Source: Bacteroidota bacterium (GTDB taxonomy: Bacteria > Bacteroidota > JABWAT01). From it: DNA of 64,000 nucleotides. Positions 8,324-15,874 of this stretch are shown here, one piece after another. The DNA lies in the NCBI GenBank assembly GCA_013360915.1, contig JABWAT010000012.1, positions 1 to 64,000 of the forward strand, read 5' to 3'. The translations under genes and the position numbers were made by a program. Within the stretch, counting starts at the first letter, position 1. The number at the start of each line of letters is the position of its first letter. The notes under the pieces are model-generated. The model did no database searches, was not told where the DNA came from, and saw only the letters and a list, made by a program, of their open reading frames with translations.

Positions 8324-9700
8324 TCAGTTTTTTCCAATGGCCTCATCAGCCAGCAACAGTGCTTCATCCAACCTGTCAATTCCCAGTTGAAGTTCCTCCG
8401 GACTGATGGTCAGCGGGGGTGCAATAAATACATAATTCCACCGGATAAAAGTTAACAAACCCAATTCCCGCAACCGGCTGGCAATGGTATTCATCACGCC
8501 CATTTCTGCAGGTTTTGCATTGTAGGGCACCAGCGGTTCTTTTGTTTGCCGGTCTTTCACCAGTTCCAGACAGCCCAACAGTCCGGTATTTCTGAAATCA
8601 CCAATGGATGGATGCCGGGCGATCAATCCAGCAACGTGATGTTCAACAAGTGCTCCCGTTTCGGCAGCACGGTTAATCAACTCATCATCTTCATAAATGG
8701 AAAGCACTTCGAGCGCAGCAGCACAACTGACCGGATGCGCGGCGTAAGTTAATCCCAGCATGAGCGCTTTATCATCGAACAGTGCTGCAAGTTGGTTACT
8801 GATCATCAGTGCACCGAGTGGCAGATACCCCGAGGTGATGCCTTTTGCCATGGTGATCATGTCGGGTACAACGCCGTGGTGCTGGAATCCGAACCACTTA
8901 CCGGTGCGGCCAAAGCCAGACATGACTTCATCGGCAATGAGCAGAATGCCGTACTCATCGCAGAGTTCCCTGAGCTGCCGCCAATAGTCAGGCGGATACT
9001 TAATACATCCGCTCGTCCCGCTTTCCCCTTCCATGAGGATGGCGGCGACGCTTTCCCGGCCCTCAAATTCAATGATCCGTCTGATGTGTGAAACACATTC
9101 ATACCTGCAGGCTCCGACCTGTTGCCCGAACGGACACCGGTAACAATAGGGATCTTCCACATGAATCATGTTTGGAACCTGCTGGGAATCCATGGCCAGA
9201 CGCCGCGGATCGCCGGCAGCAGAAAGCGCACCATACGATGCACCATGAAAAGCCCGGTACCGGCCAATGATTTTATGACGGCCCGTTGCCATCCGTGCCA
9301 GTTTGATGGCGTTTTCCACCGCACTGGCTCCACAAACCGTGAACAAGGTTTTCCCGAAGGACTCACCTGCTAATTCAGCAAGTTTTTTAGCCAATTTGCC
9401 GCGAACGTTTGTCACATGCCCGGGGGTGATATAGCTGACCTTTTGCATCTGTTTCACGACCGCATCCGTCACCCGCTGATTGCCATGTCCGATGTTCACA
9501 TTCATTAATCCGGATGAGAAGTCGAGGTAGCGCTTGCCGGTAGCATCCACCAGATACACGCCTTCCGCCCGGTCAATCACCAGGGGATTCAGACCCTTCT
9601 GTTTGCTCCAGGGAAAAAGAGTGTAAGTCAGGTTGTTTTCCAGAATGGTTTCAGGTGGAGGATCCGGGCGGTTTATCTGGTTTTCTTGTTTAGACTTCAT
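8324..9700 (-). CDS. class III (omega) aminotransferase, taurine/beta-alanine:pyruvate-like
   Basis: 458-residue PLP enzyme of fold type I. The PLP Lys is in ITMAKGITSGYLPLG, the Asp in LLIADEVMSGFGRTGKW, and the substrate-loop Arg in FIRWNYVFIAPPL. Long blocks (GTSGCIKYPPDYW, LTYAAHPVSCAAALEV, NTGLLGCLELVKDRQTKEP) closely resemble taurine-pyruvate and beta-alanine-pyruvate aminotransferases, which act on omega-amino acids. First gene of the six-gene minus operon, 88 nt ahead of the ligase fusion. Inference: it makes or removes the amino group of the acid that the operon activates, for example an omega-amino acid. The upstream region has a weak TATCTTAC box and no clear ribosome site. Exact substrate unknown. 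Confidence 0.85.
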   Translation of the reverse strand: MKSKQENQINRPDPPPETILENNLTYTLFPWSKQKGLNPLVIDRAEGVYLVDATGKRYLDFSSGLMNVNIGHGNQRVTDAVVKQMQKVSYITPGHVTNVRGKLAKKLAELAGESFGKTLFTVCGASAVENAIKLARMATGRHKIIGRYRAFHGASYGALSAAGDPRRLAMDSQQVPNMIHVEDPYCYRCPFGQQVGACRYECVSHIRRIIEFEGRESVAAILMEGESGTSGCIKYPPDYWRQLRELCDEYGILLIADEVMSGFGRTGKWFGFQHHGVVPDMITMAKGITSGYLPLGALMISNQLAALFDDKALMLGLTYAAHPVSCAAALEVLSIYEDDELINRAAETGALVEHHVAGLIARHPSIGDFRNTGLLGCLELVKDRQTKEPLVPYNAKPAEMGVMNTIASRLRELGLLTFIRWNYVFIAPPLTISPEELQLGIDRLDEALLLADEAIGKN

Positions 9701-9838
9701 TTATGTAAGATACAAACACTACATTTCAATGACCATTATCACACTTGGGAAACCGACAGTTTGACGAAGATCCCCTGACAATCCGGAAACGAAACAGGCT
9801 GACCGGATGTTATACTGGTTTTATTTTAAAGGAACTCC

Positions 9839-10762
9839 ATGGAAATCACCATCTGGCACTGGGTCATTTTTAATGCCTTCATCCTGATATTGCTGCTGCT
9901 CGATCTCGGGGTCTTTCACCGCAAGTCGCAAACCGTCACGGTAAAAAGTGCGCTGATCTGGAGCGCCATCTGGATCAGTCTTGCTCTCGTTTTCAATCTG
10001 GGTGTCTGGCAGTACATGGGGTCCACCAAGGCAGTGGAATTCCTCACGGGTTATCTGATCGAAAAGTCCCTCAGCGTCGATAACATTTTCGTTTTCGTCA
10101 TGGTGTTTACCTATTTCGCTGTTCCTTCCGAGTATCAGCACAAAGTCCTGTTCTGGGGGATTCTCGGCGCGCTGGTCATGCGCTTTATCCTGATTCTGGC
10201 GGGCGCTGCGCTCATTCAGGAGTTTCATTGGATCATTTACATTTTTGGCGGATTCCTGATCCTGACCGGTCTGAAGATGGGCTTGGAAGAAGAGAAGAAG
10301 CTGGAGCCAGAGAAAAATCCGCTGGTGAAACTGGCCAAGCGGTTTATCAATGTCACTCCCGACTATCAGGGCAACCGGTTTTTCACACGGATTGATGGCA
10401 AACTATGGGCAACCCCGCTCTTCATCGTGGTACTGGTGATCGAATTCACCGATCTGGTGTTTGCGGTTGACTCCATTCCGGCCATTTTCGCCATCACCAC
10501 CGATCCGTTTATCGTTTACACCTCGAACGTGTTTGCTATTCTTGGTCTGCGATCGCTGTATTTTGCGCTGGCTGGCATCATGAATCTGTTCACCTACCTG
10601 AAATATGCGTTGGCCGTGATTCTGGTTTATGTGGGAATTAAGATGATCATCGTCAGCTGGATCAAAATTCCGGTTCTGCTTTCACTCGGAATCGTGGGTG
10701 GCATTCTTGCCATCGCCATTGTTGCATCTCTGATCTGGAAACCAGCGAAGCCTCAGCATTAA
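9839..10762 (+). CDS. TerC/Alx-family integral membrane protein
   Basis: 307 residues, about nine membrane helices, normal length for the Alx/YkoY branch. Acidic intramembrane motifs are intact: ILLLLDLGVFH, EKSLSVDNIFVFVMVF and EFTDLVFAVDSIPAIFAITTDPFIVYTSNVFAILGLRSLYF. Family members export Mn2+ or are linked to tellurite and pH stress. RBS AAAGGAACTCC lies directly before the ATG. It is a single-gene unit divergent from the aminotransferase operon and followed by a hairpin at 10788-10812. I see no yybP-ykoY Mn riboswitch in the 138-nt leader. The metal specificity is not shown. Confidence 0.9.
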   Translation: MEITIWHWVIFNAFILILLLLDLGVFHRKSQTVTVKSALIWSAIWISLALVFNLGVWQYMGSTKAVEFLTGYLIEKSLSVDNIFVFVMVFTYFAVPSEYQHKVLFWGILGALVMRFILILAGAALIQEFHWIIYIFGGFLILTGLKMGLEEEKKLEPEKNPLVKLAKRFINVTPDYQGNRFFTRIDGKLWATPLFIVVLVIEFTDLVFAVDSIPAIFAITTDPFIVYTSNVFAILGLRSLYFALAGIMNLFTYLKYALAVILVYVGIKMIIVSWIKIPVLLSLGIVGGILAIAIVASLIWKPAKPQH

Positions 10763-10787
10763 AATAAACCGGAAAATAATTGGACCA

Positions 10788-10812
10788 GGAAAGGCGGGTG
10801 TTCCGCCTTTCC
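10788..10812 (+). terminator. hairpin terminator after terC-like gene
   Basis: GGAAAGGCGG / CCGCCTTTCC form a perfect 10-bp stem with a 5-nt loop, 25 nt after the stop codon. The following bases (CTCCCTATT) lack a strong T-run, so termination strength is uncertain. Confidence 0.6.
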
Positions 10813-10872
10813 CTCCCTATTCGGGCTGGTTTGATTACCACACTCATTTCCTTCCGATCCAAAACTTGATCT

Positions 10873-10895
10873 AAAAACGCCCATCTTTCTGGCGT
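10873..10895 (-). terminator. short terminator on minus strand after desaturase-family gene
   Basis: On the minus strand, ACGCC, a 9-nt loop, GGCGT and then a run of Ts: a 5-bp stem plus T-tract, about 95 nt beyond the stop of the 10991-11731 gene. Weak but correctly oriented. Confidence 0.4.
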
Positions 10896-10990
10896 CAGGT
10901 CTGTTACCCCTAAGCAGGCAGGGATCTATATCCCAGGTAAATATCAATATTGTTGGCAGTCCGGTTCCATCATCCTGAAACAGGTACCCT

Positions 10991-11731
10991 CTACCACAAC
11001 CTCATCATTGCACCCACCGACCAGGAATCGGTAGGTGAAGCTCCATAAAGTCCAAGTCGTTCATCCGGTGCCTGCCGTGCTGTCCGGAACAGCCGGTCCC
11101 AGGCAGTCAGAATCACGCCGTAATTCGAATCATGGGTGGCCCGGTCAGGATGGTGATGGGTATGATGCCAGTCGGGGGTGACTACAACAAGCGACAGCAG
11201 GTTATCCAGTTTAGCGGGCAACCGGATCCGGCTATGGTGAAACAAGGCAAAAGAGGAGGCGGTGAGCGTCACCAGCAGCCATTCGGCGGGTGACGGATTC
11301 AGGATCAGCAATATCACCAATCTCCAGGCCCCGGAAAGAACAAATTCCATGGGATGAAAACGCAGTCCGGTGGTGGTATCCAGTTCGGCATCCAGATGAT
11401 GAAACCGGTGATATACCCACAACCAGTCGGCCTCATGCATCAGCTTGTGCCAGCCCCATAAGGCCAGATCATATACCAGAAACAGCAGAATCAGCCGCAT
11501 CCAGTTGAAGGCGTCGGGATTTATCGCATCGAGTCCGTTCAGGGAAAAATCAGGGATCAGTTTCAGCGGAAGGAACCAGATCAGACCGGCAACCAGTGAA
11601 GCCCCTGCCCCACTTCCGATATTTATCATCCATCGTTTCATCCGGGATATCCGAACCGGTAACCGGGGTCTCCACTCACCGATCAGCAGAAAGATCACCA
11701 GAAAAGTGACAAGGAAAATCGGACCAATCAT
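10991..11731 (-). CDS. sterol desaturase/fatty acid hydroxylase family protein
   Basis: 246 residues from the ATG at 11731, chosen because AGAGG lies 6 nt upstream; an upstream in-frame ATG lacks a site. Membrane helices at ~2-18 and 30-55 flank the di-iron histidine clusters: HKLMHEADW (HxxxH), HRFHHLD (HxxHH) and TPDWHHTHHHPD (HHxxHHH). The family hydroxylates or desaturates lipid chains using O2 in the membrane. It follows the arsenosugar-type cluster on the same strand after a 58-nt gap, so it may be the last gene of that operon. Its substrate is unknown; a link to arsenolipids would be speculation. Confidence 0.85.
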   Translation of the reverse strand: MIGPIFLVTFLVIFLLIGEWRPRLPVRISRMKRWMINIGSGAGASLVAGLIWFLPLKLIPDFSLNGLDAINPDAFNWMRLILLFLVYDLALWGWHKLMHEADWLWVYHRFHHLDAELDTTTGLRFHPMEFVLSGAWRLVILLILNPSPAEWLLVTLTASSFALFHHSRIRLPAKLDNLLSLVVVTPDWHHTHHHPDRATHDSNYGVILTAWDRLFRTARQAPDERLGLYGASPTDSWSVGAMMRLW

Positions 11732-11789
11732 AACATCCTCTGAAAGCACTGCAGATCAGATGAGGAATACCGGAAAAAGAGTCACCTGG

Positions 11790-12464
11790 TTAATCACCTA
11801 TCCAGGAAATCAGGTCCTCTTTCCATTCATGTAACAGAGCCGGATTCCAGTGTTTCATTTCTGATGGCAGAATCTGCAGGTCGACGAGGGTATCCACATC
11901 GGTCAGGACCGGGAGCGAATCAGTATCTATTGTGACTGCAGGTTTCCATCCAATAATGGCATCAACCAACGACCGCATGGTTGCAGAATCACTGTAAATA
12001 ACGGATTTCCATACAGAATCCGGAATGGAAATGCGGGAACCCACTATCCAGAATCCGCCATCAGCGGCCCGGCCAAACACAACATCTGAAACCGATAATA
12101 CCTGCACCGTTTGTCGTATCAATTCTGCAGAGACCTGGGGCGCATCACTGCCAATCATCAGAGTAAGGCCTGCCAGTTTTCGTTGCTGCTGGTGAACCCA
12201 CGCCAACCGGTCTCCCAATCCACCCACTCCCTGTGACAGAACCGGATACCCCACCCACAGCGGATGAGCAAGTCCGTCGGATTCTGCAACGGCCCAGGTA
12301 CACGTCGTTTCCTGATTCAGGCTGTCAAATAACTGACGAACTGCATCCACAGACCGGTGGTAAAATCGGGTCGCCTCTTCAGTCCCAATGTCTGCTGCCA
12401 GTCGTGTCTTAACCGGGGACAGGTCAGGGGTTTTAACAAAACAGGCCAGATGGCTTTTACTCAC
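11790..12464 (-). CDS. TIGR04282/DUF2064 arsenosugar-associated glycosyltransferase
   Basis: 224 residues from a GTG at 12464, preceded by GGAGGG at 8 nt; the GTGA overlaps the arsS stop. ACFVKTPDLSPVKTRLAADIG is the nucleotide-binding N-terminus of the DUF2064 group (KxPxxGxxKTRL), followed by MIGSDAPQVS and FGRAADGGFWIVG (the D-GG-W block). It belongs to the GT-A-like proteins found next to ArsS, thought to build or extend arsenosugars. The neighbour order ArsS-DUF2064 is typical. Actual sugar donor and acceptor not known. Confidence 0.85.
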   Translation of the reverse strand: MSKSHLACFVKTPDLSPVKTRLAADIGTEEATRFYHRSVDAVRQLFDSLNQETTCTWAVAESDGLAHPLWVGYPVLSQGVGGLGDRLAWVHQQQRKLAGLTLMIGSDAPQVSAELIRQTVQVLSVSDVVFGRAADGGFWIVGSRISIPDSVWKSVIYSDSATMRSLVDAIIGWKPAVTIDTDSLPVLTDVDTLVDLQILPSEMKHWNPALLHEWKEDLISWIGD

Positions 12465-13462
12465 TGAATGGACCCTCCGCAGGAAGAGCCTGCACCAGCC
12501 GTGCAGCCATAACAATGATCGTACGTCATGATGGTCCGCTGCGTAAACAGATCGGGATCAAAGTCAAAAACAGTGGGTGTTATTGCCACTTTCAGTTCCA
12601 GCATCTGATTAAAATCGCAATCGTACACCGATCCGTCATATCCCACGCTGATCTGATGCCGGCACATGAGGCCGTCAATGGTTCCGGGATTAAAGTTGGT
12701 GGTAAGCACTTCCATGTAATCTTCCAGCTTACCTGCACGAACCAGCGAATCGAGAAACCGGCTGACCGGCAGATTATTCAATGCGTAAAGGCCAGTAAAT
12801 TCAATATCAAACCGACGTTTAAGCTCCGTCTTGTATTCCCGTTCCAATTCACCCTGATTGCCAGCAAGAAACAATCCGGTCGGATTGTAAACCAGATACA
12901 GCGGATGTTTCGGTGACCGTCCGTATCCCAATTCATTCAGGCGCTTTAAACCGGTTACAGACCGGTCAAACACCCCCAGTCCGCGTTGCTGATCGGTACG
13001 CGACTGTGAAAAATGCGGTAGCGACGCCACTATCTCCACCTCATGGTCGGCCAGAAATGGCGACACCCATTCAAAACCTGGCTCGGAAAGGATGGTCAGG
13101 TTGCACCGGTCAATCACCTTCTTACCCAGCCGTTTCGATTCAGTCACCAAATACTGAAAAACGGCATGTCCTTCGGGTGCACCACCAGTCAGATCCACCG
13201 TATCGATGGATGGAATGGAAGCAGCCAGTTCCATGCACTGCCGGGCAACGGATTCCGGCATCGTTTCTGTGCGTATCGGACTGGCGTCCACATGGCAATG
13301 CCTGCACGCCTGATTGCACCATTTACCCACGTTCAATTGAAGAATACGGATGTCCTTTGCTGGCTTCAGCGGATGATACCCAGCCTGAGCCACCCGATCG
13401 GCGAAGGAGACCGACTGGGTAGTGAGAAACGGAATCTGATCGGCCGGATTGGATCGGATCAT
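12461..13462 (-). CDS. arsS: arsenosugar biosynthesis radical SAM protein ArsS
   Basis: 333 residues. The radical SAM cluster motif is CNQACRHCH (~47-55), followed by DLTGGAPEGH. The C-terminal DUF3641/SPASM-like region has MCRHQISVGYDGSVYDCDFNQ and ends YGCTAGAGSSCGGSIQ, the auxiliary cluster Cys set of ArsS. ArsS joins 5'-deoxyadenosine to methylated arsenic, giving the precursor of dimethylarsinoyl ribosides. ATGA overlap with the upstream peroxidase-like gene and GTGA overlap with the downstream glycosyltransferase show tight coupling. The arsenite methyltransferase ArsM that should supply the substrate is not in this window. Confidence 0.93.
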   Translation of the reverse strand: MIRSNPADQIPFLTTQSVSFADRVAQAGYHPLKPAKDIRILQLNVGKWCNQACRHCHVDASPIRTETMPESVARQCMELAASIPSIDTVDLTGGAPEGHAVFQYLVTESKRLGKKVIDRCNLTILSEPGFEWVSPFLADHEVEIVASLPHFSQSRTDQQRGLGVFDRSVTGLKRLNELGYGRSPKHPLYLVYNPTGLFLAGNQGELEREYKTELKRRFDIEFTGLYALNNLPVSRFLDSLVRAGKLEDYMEVLTTNFNPGTIDGLMCRHQISVGYDGSVYDCDFNQMLELKVAITPTVFDFDPDLFTQRTIMTYDHCYGCTAGAGSSCGGSIQ

Positions 13463-13791
13463 ATACTCAGTTTATCGATGTGGTTCATCATCTGAACCGA
13501 GTGAACGAGTGAAATTCCGGCAGCCATAGCAGCTGCCACGTGGACCGCTTCACTCATTTGCTGCTCATCGGCCCCTTTTTCGAGACAGGAAGACGTGTAG
13601 GCATCGATGCAATACGGACATTTCAGTGCATGAGCGACTGCCAGCGCAATGAGGGATTTCTCGCGGGCTGTCAATGCACCTTCAGCCATTGAGGCATTGT
13701 AATAGTCAAAGAATTTATTCCCGAGTTCAGGATTGACCCGGGTGATATTCCCAAATTTCTTCAGGTCTTTGGAATCATAATAATCGGCCAT
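13459..13791 (-). CDS. arsenosugar-associated AhpD-like carboxymuconolactone decarboxylase
   Basis: 110-residue all-helical protein with the peroxidase motif LKCPYCIDAYTSSCLEKGA (CxxC with downstream Cys), matching the arsenosugar-linked AhpD-like family (TIGR04169). Its stop overlaps the arsS start (ATGA). The role may be thiol redox or peroxide handling during arsenic chemistry; no reaction is proven for this subgroup. Confidence 0.88.
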   Translation of the reverse strand: MADYYDSKDLKKFGNITRVNPELGNKFFDYYNASMAEGALTAREKSLIALAVAHALKCPYCIDAYTSSCLEKGADEQQMSEAVHVAAAMAAGISLVHSVQMMNHIDKLSI

Positions 13792-13800
13792 GAACGTCTC

Positions 13801-14490
13801 CTAAGTGTAGAGTTTTTTTAAAGTTTCAGGTTTTATTCCAAGTAAATACAAAGTCAGAATAGATATATTCCGGATGGCGCTTTTCCCCCATCCCCGGCGT
13901 TCAAACCGACGGGATGACGTTCCAAGCGGAATGGACAATTTTTTAAGCCGTATTTTCCTGCCAGCCCGGCGCCACCATTCCAGATCTTCCATCAGCGGCC
14001 AGTCGCGAAACGGGCCGGCTTGATTCCAGGCCAGTCGTCGGATAAAAAAACCCTGATCACCGTAGGGCAGGTTCAATCCATTGACCCGGATCCACACCAT
14101 GATTTCGTATAGGCGTGGCCAGAATCCAGTCGCATGTGGCAAACTGAACCGGAAACAACCACCCATCACATCATGAGCATGTACCAACCAGTCATGAAAA
14201 GATTCCCAGAAATCATGCATCAGAATGGAATCGGCGTGAAGGAATAAAAAAACATCTCCGGAAGCAGCCCGGGCACCTGCATTCATTTGCGACCCACGTC
14301 CTTTTGGAGCACAGAGTACCATCAGATTTTTTTCCCAGACCGGATCTGCTGAAAACGGAACTTCTTCTTCAGTCTGAACCACAATCACTTCCGGTTGTGG
14401 ATTCAGGATAACCAACTCAGCGAGCAACCGTTTTAACGGATCTGCATCCTTCCAGACCGGAATGATGATGGTAACGGTCTTACTTTCCAT
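13801..14490 (-). CDS. TIGR04283 family GT2 glycosyltransferase
   Basis: 229 residues. GT-A fold start TVTIIIPVWKDADPLKRLL; the region after it has APKGRGSQMNAGARAASGD (donor binding) and LFLHADS (the DxD-equivalent HAD). Later YGDQGFFIRR and LMEDLEWWRR (the ED acid/base block) complete a GT2 enzyme. This pattern is that of the rSAM/selenodomain- and arsenosugar-associated transferases. It overlaps the DUF547 gene by 11 nt and sits 9 nt before the AhpD-like gene. Likely transfers a sugar to the arsenic-adenosyl intermediate or its ribose product; substrate not determined. Confidence 0.88.
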   Translation of the reverse strand: MESKTVTIIIPVWKDADPLKRLLAELVILNPQPEVIVVQTEEEVPFSADPVWEKNLMVLCAPKGRGSQMNAGARAASGDVFLFLHADSILMHDFWESFHDWLVHAHDVMGGCFRFSLPHATGFWPRLYEIMVWIRVNGLNLPYGDQGFFIRRLAWNQAGPFRDWPLMEDLEWWRRAGRKIRLKKLSIPLGTSSRRFERRGWGKSAIRNISILTLYLLGIKPETLKKLYT

Positions 14491-15214
14491 TCAGAGACCA
14501 GTCATAATCGGTGTAGGTCACTTTCCATTTAAAGGAACTTTTCGCCATTTCAGGCAGGTACTGACTCACCCATTTCCCGACAGATTGATTGTTCTGCGTA
14601 AAATCATCTTCAAACCAATCAAAGATTTTCGACAGGCGAAGTGTTTTCAATTTCACATTCACTTCGTTTTCGGCAGTATTCGATAAAAACAACCTTGTTT
14701 GTTCTTCTAGTTGTCTGTCAAGGTCGCTGGCCCGATAGGCTTCCCCACGCAACGGAGGACATCCTTTGCTGGCACAATTCACCGCAAAATGAATGCGCGG
14801 ATCATTGTACACCGGACGCAATTGCTCATGTTCAATCCAATCGAGGTGCCGTTCCTCGTCAAGCAGGGTGAAAAAAGCAGTTTTCCATGGCCCACGCCAT
14901 CCACCAGCATCTTTGATTGAATTTACAGGCCAATCAAGCAAAATCCGTTTCCAGGTGAAGGCATTATAGGCATTTATCAGAAAGGCTTGCTGCTGATTAC
15001 GGGTCCATTTGTTAAATTCCTGTTGTGAAACCCTGCTGAGAGTCACAAGCACCCGATCCAATTCGGCTTCTTTTTTTTTCAGGGCGGTGTAATCGACCCG
15101 GGTCACTTTTCCGTTTTCAGTCACCGTTACATATCGTTTCAACAGTGCATCCCAGTCTGCAAAATTGTGATCAAAGGAAAGGGTAAACAGCAGCAGAAAA
15201 CCAGCAAGTGTCAT
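14480..15214 (-). CDS. DUF547 protein, exported
   Basis: 244 residues. The N-terminus MTLAGFLLLFTLSFDHNFA looks like a short signal sequence. DUF547 core: DYTALKKKEAELDRVL, QQAFLINAYNAFTWK, IHFAVNCASKGCPPLRGEAY (with the conserved Asn-Cys-x-S-x-x-CPP) and LRLSKIFDWFEDDF. Proteins of this family are commonly found inside arsenosugar clusters but have no settled function; the Cys/His pattern resembles a papain-like fold. Starts in an ATGA overlap with the glutaredoxin-like gene. Confidence 0.85.
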   Translation of the reverse strand: MTLAGFLLLFTLSFDHNFADWDALLKRYVTVTENGKVTRVDYTALKKKEAELDRVLVTLSRVSQQEFNKWTRNQQQAFLINAYNAFTWKRILLDWPVNSIKDAGGWRGPWKTAFFTLLDEERHLDWIEHEQLRPVYNDPRIHFAVNCASKGCPPLRGEAYRASDLDRQLEEQTRLFLSNTAENEVNVKLKTLRLSKIFDWFEDDFTQNNQSVGKWVSQYLPEMAKSSFKWKVTYTDYDWSLNGK

Positions 15215-15498
15215 ATACTGACCTTCCGACTGTTGAATGGAATTTCCAACCGGGTAAAGAGATCACGGCACCACTCCGGATCGAAGGCTTTTCCCACCTG
15301 ATAGCCACGAATCCATTGCCCGTTCATGAGTAAATGCGGCACGGCTTCTTTCCCGATTCCGTTTCGTAAGTTATCGCGATGAACCGGATCCGATTGAATA
15401 TCCCGTATTTCATAATTCACGTGATGGTCATCCATCCAGGAACGCAAAGCCTGACAGTCATTGCACCACGAGGCTGAATACACAATTAATGGTTGCAT
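15211..15498 (-). CDS. glutaredoxin-like protein
   Basis: 95 residues of thioredoxin fold: IVYSASWCNDCQALRSWM carries the redox CxxC (C-N-D-C), then the cis-Pro segment EAVPHLLMNGQWIRGY. Closest in look to NrdH/mycoredoxin-type small glutaredoxins. First gene of the arsenosugar operon, so a likely job is reduction of oxidised arsenicals or of the AhpD-like partner; this is inferred. RBS AAAGGAATT lies 3 nt upstream of the ATG. Confidence 0.8.
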   Translation of the reverse strand: MQPLIVYSASWCNDCQALRSWMDDHHVNYEIRDIQSDPVHRDNLRNGIGKEAVPHLLMNGQWIRGYQVGKAFDPEWCRDLFTRLEIPFNSRKVSI

Positions 15499-15579
15499 GT
15501 TAATTCCTTTAAAAATTTTTCCGGATCAAAGAAATTATTCAATTTCCGGTTTTTTTTGTTTCCGGTCCCCGCACTTACC

Positions 15580-15855
15580 AGATTTCATCGGGATAAACTT
15601 TCACCTCAGAGTCCGGGTTTTTCCATCACCATTCACCAATCACCAGTCAAATGTATTTTCTCGTCACTTGTCACTTGTCACTTTAAAACCCTTGTCCCCT
15701 CGATATCCGTCAGTGCCGGACTTTCAGCAATCCTCATCCTTGTGGCTTCCCCGACTTCATCGGGGTAAACTTTGGTCATTGAGCGAAGTCGAAATGCAAC
15801 CACCGGATTCGGCATTCGGGGTCCGGGTTTTTACTGATCACTGATTTCTGTTCTC
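15580..15855. repeat. intergenic repeat mosaic, copy 1
   Basis: The 376-nt gap 15499-15874 has no gene. It holds TCACCATTCACCAATCACC (about 15625), CACTTGTCACTTGTCACT (15664-15682), and a block from 15687 to about 15840 containing CCTTGTCCCCTCGATATCCG and TGCCGGACTTTCAGC that recurs at 54846-54955. A hairpin CCCCGA-5-TCGGGG lies at 15749-15765. Two related 'TTCATCGGG.TAAACTTT ... GTCCGGGTTTTT' segments occur inside this gap. It separates the ars operon start from the end of the reductase fusion gene. Confidence 0.75.
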
Positions 15856-15874
15856 TGCTCCCTTGAATTTTCTT

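Noticed and set aside
9701-9838. yybP-ykoY Mn riboswitch before the TerC-like gene
   Set aside because: The 138-nt leader shows none of the conserved helices or loop sequences.
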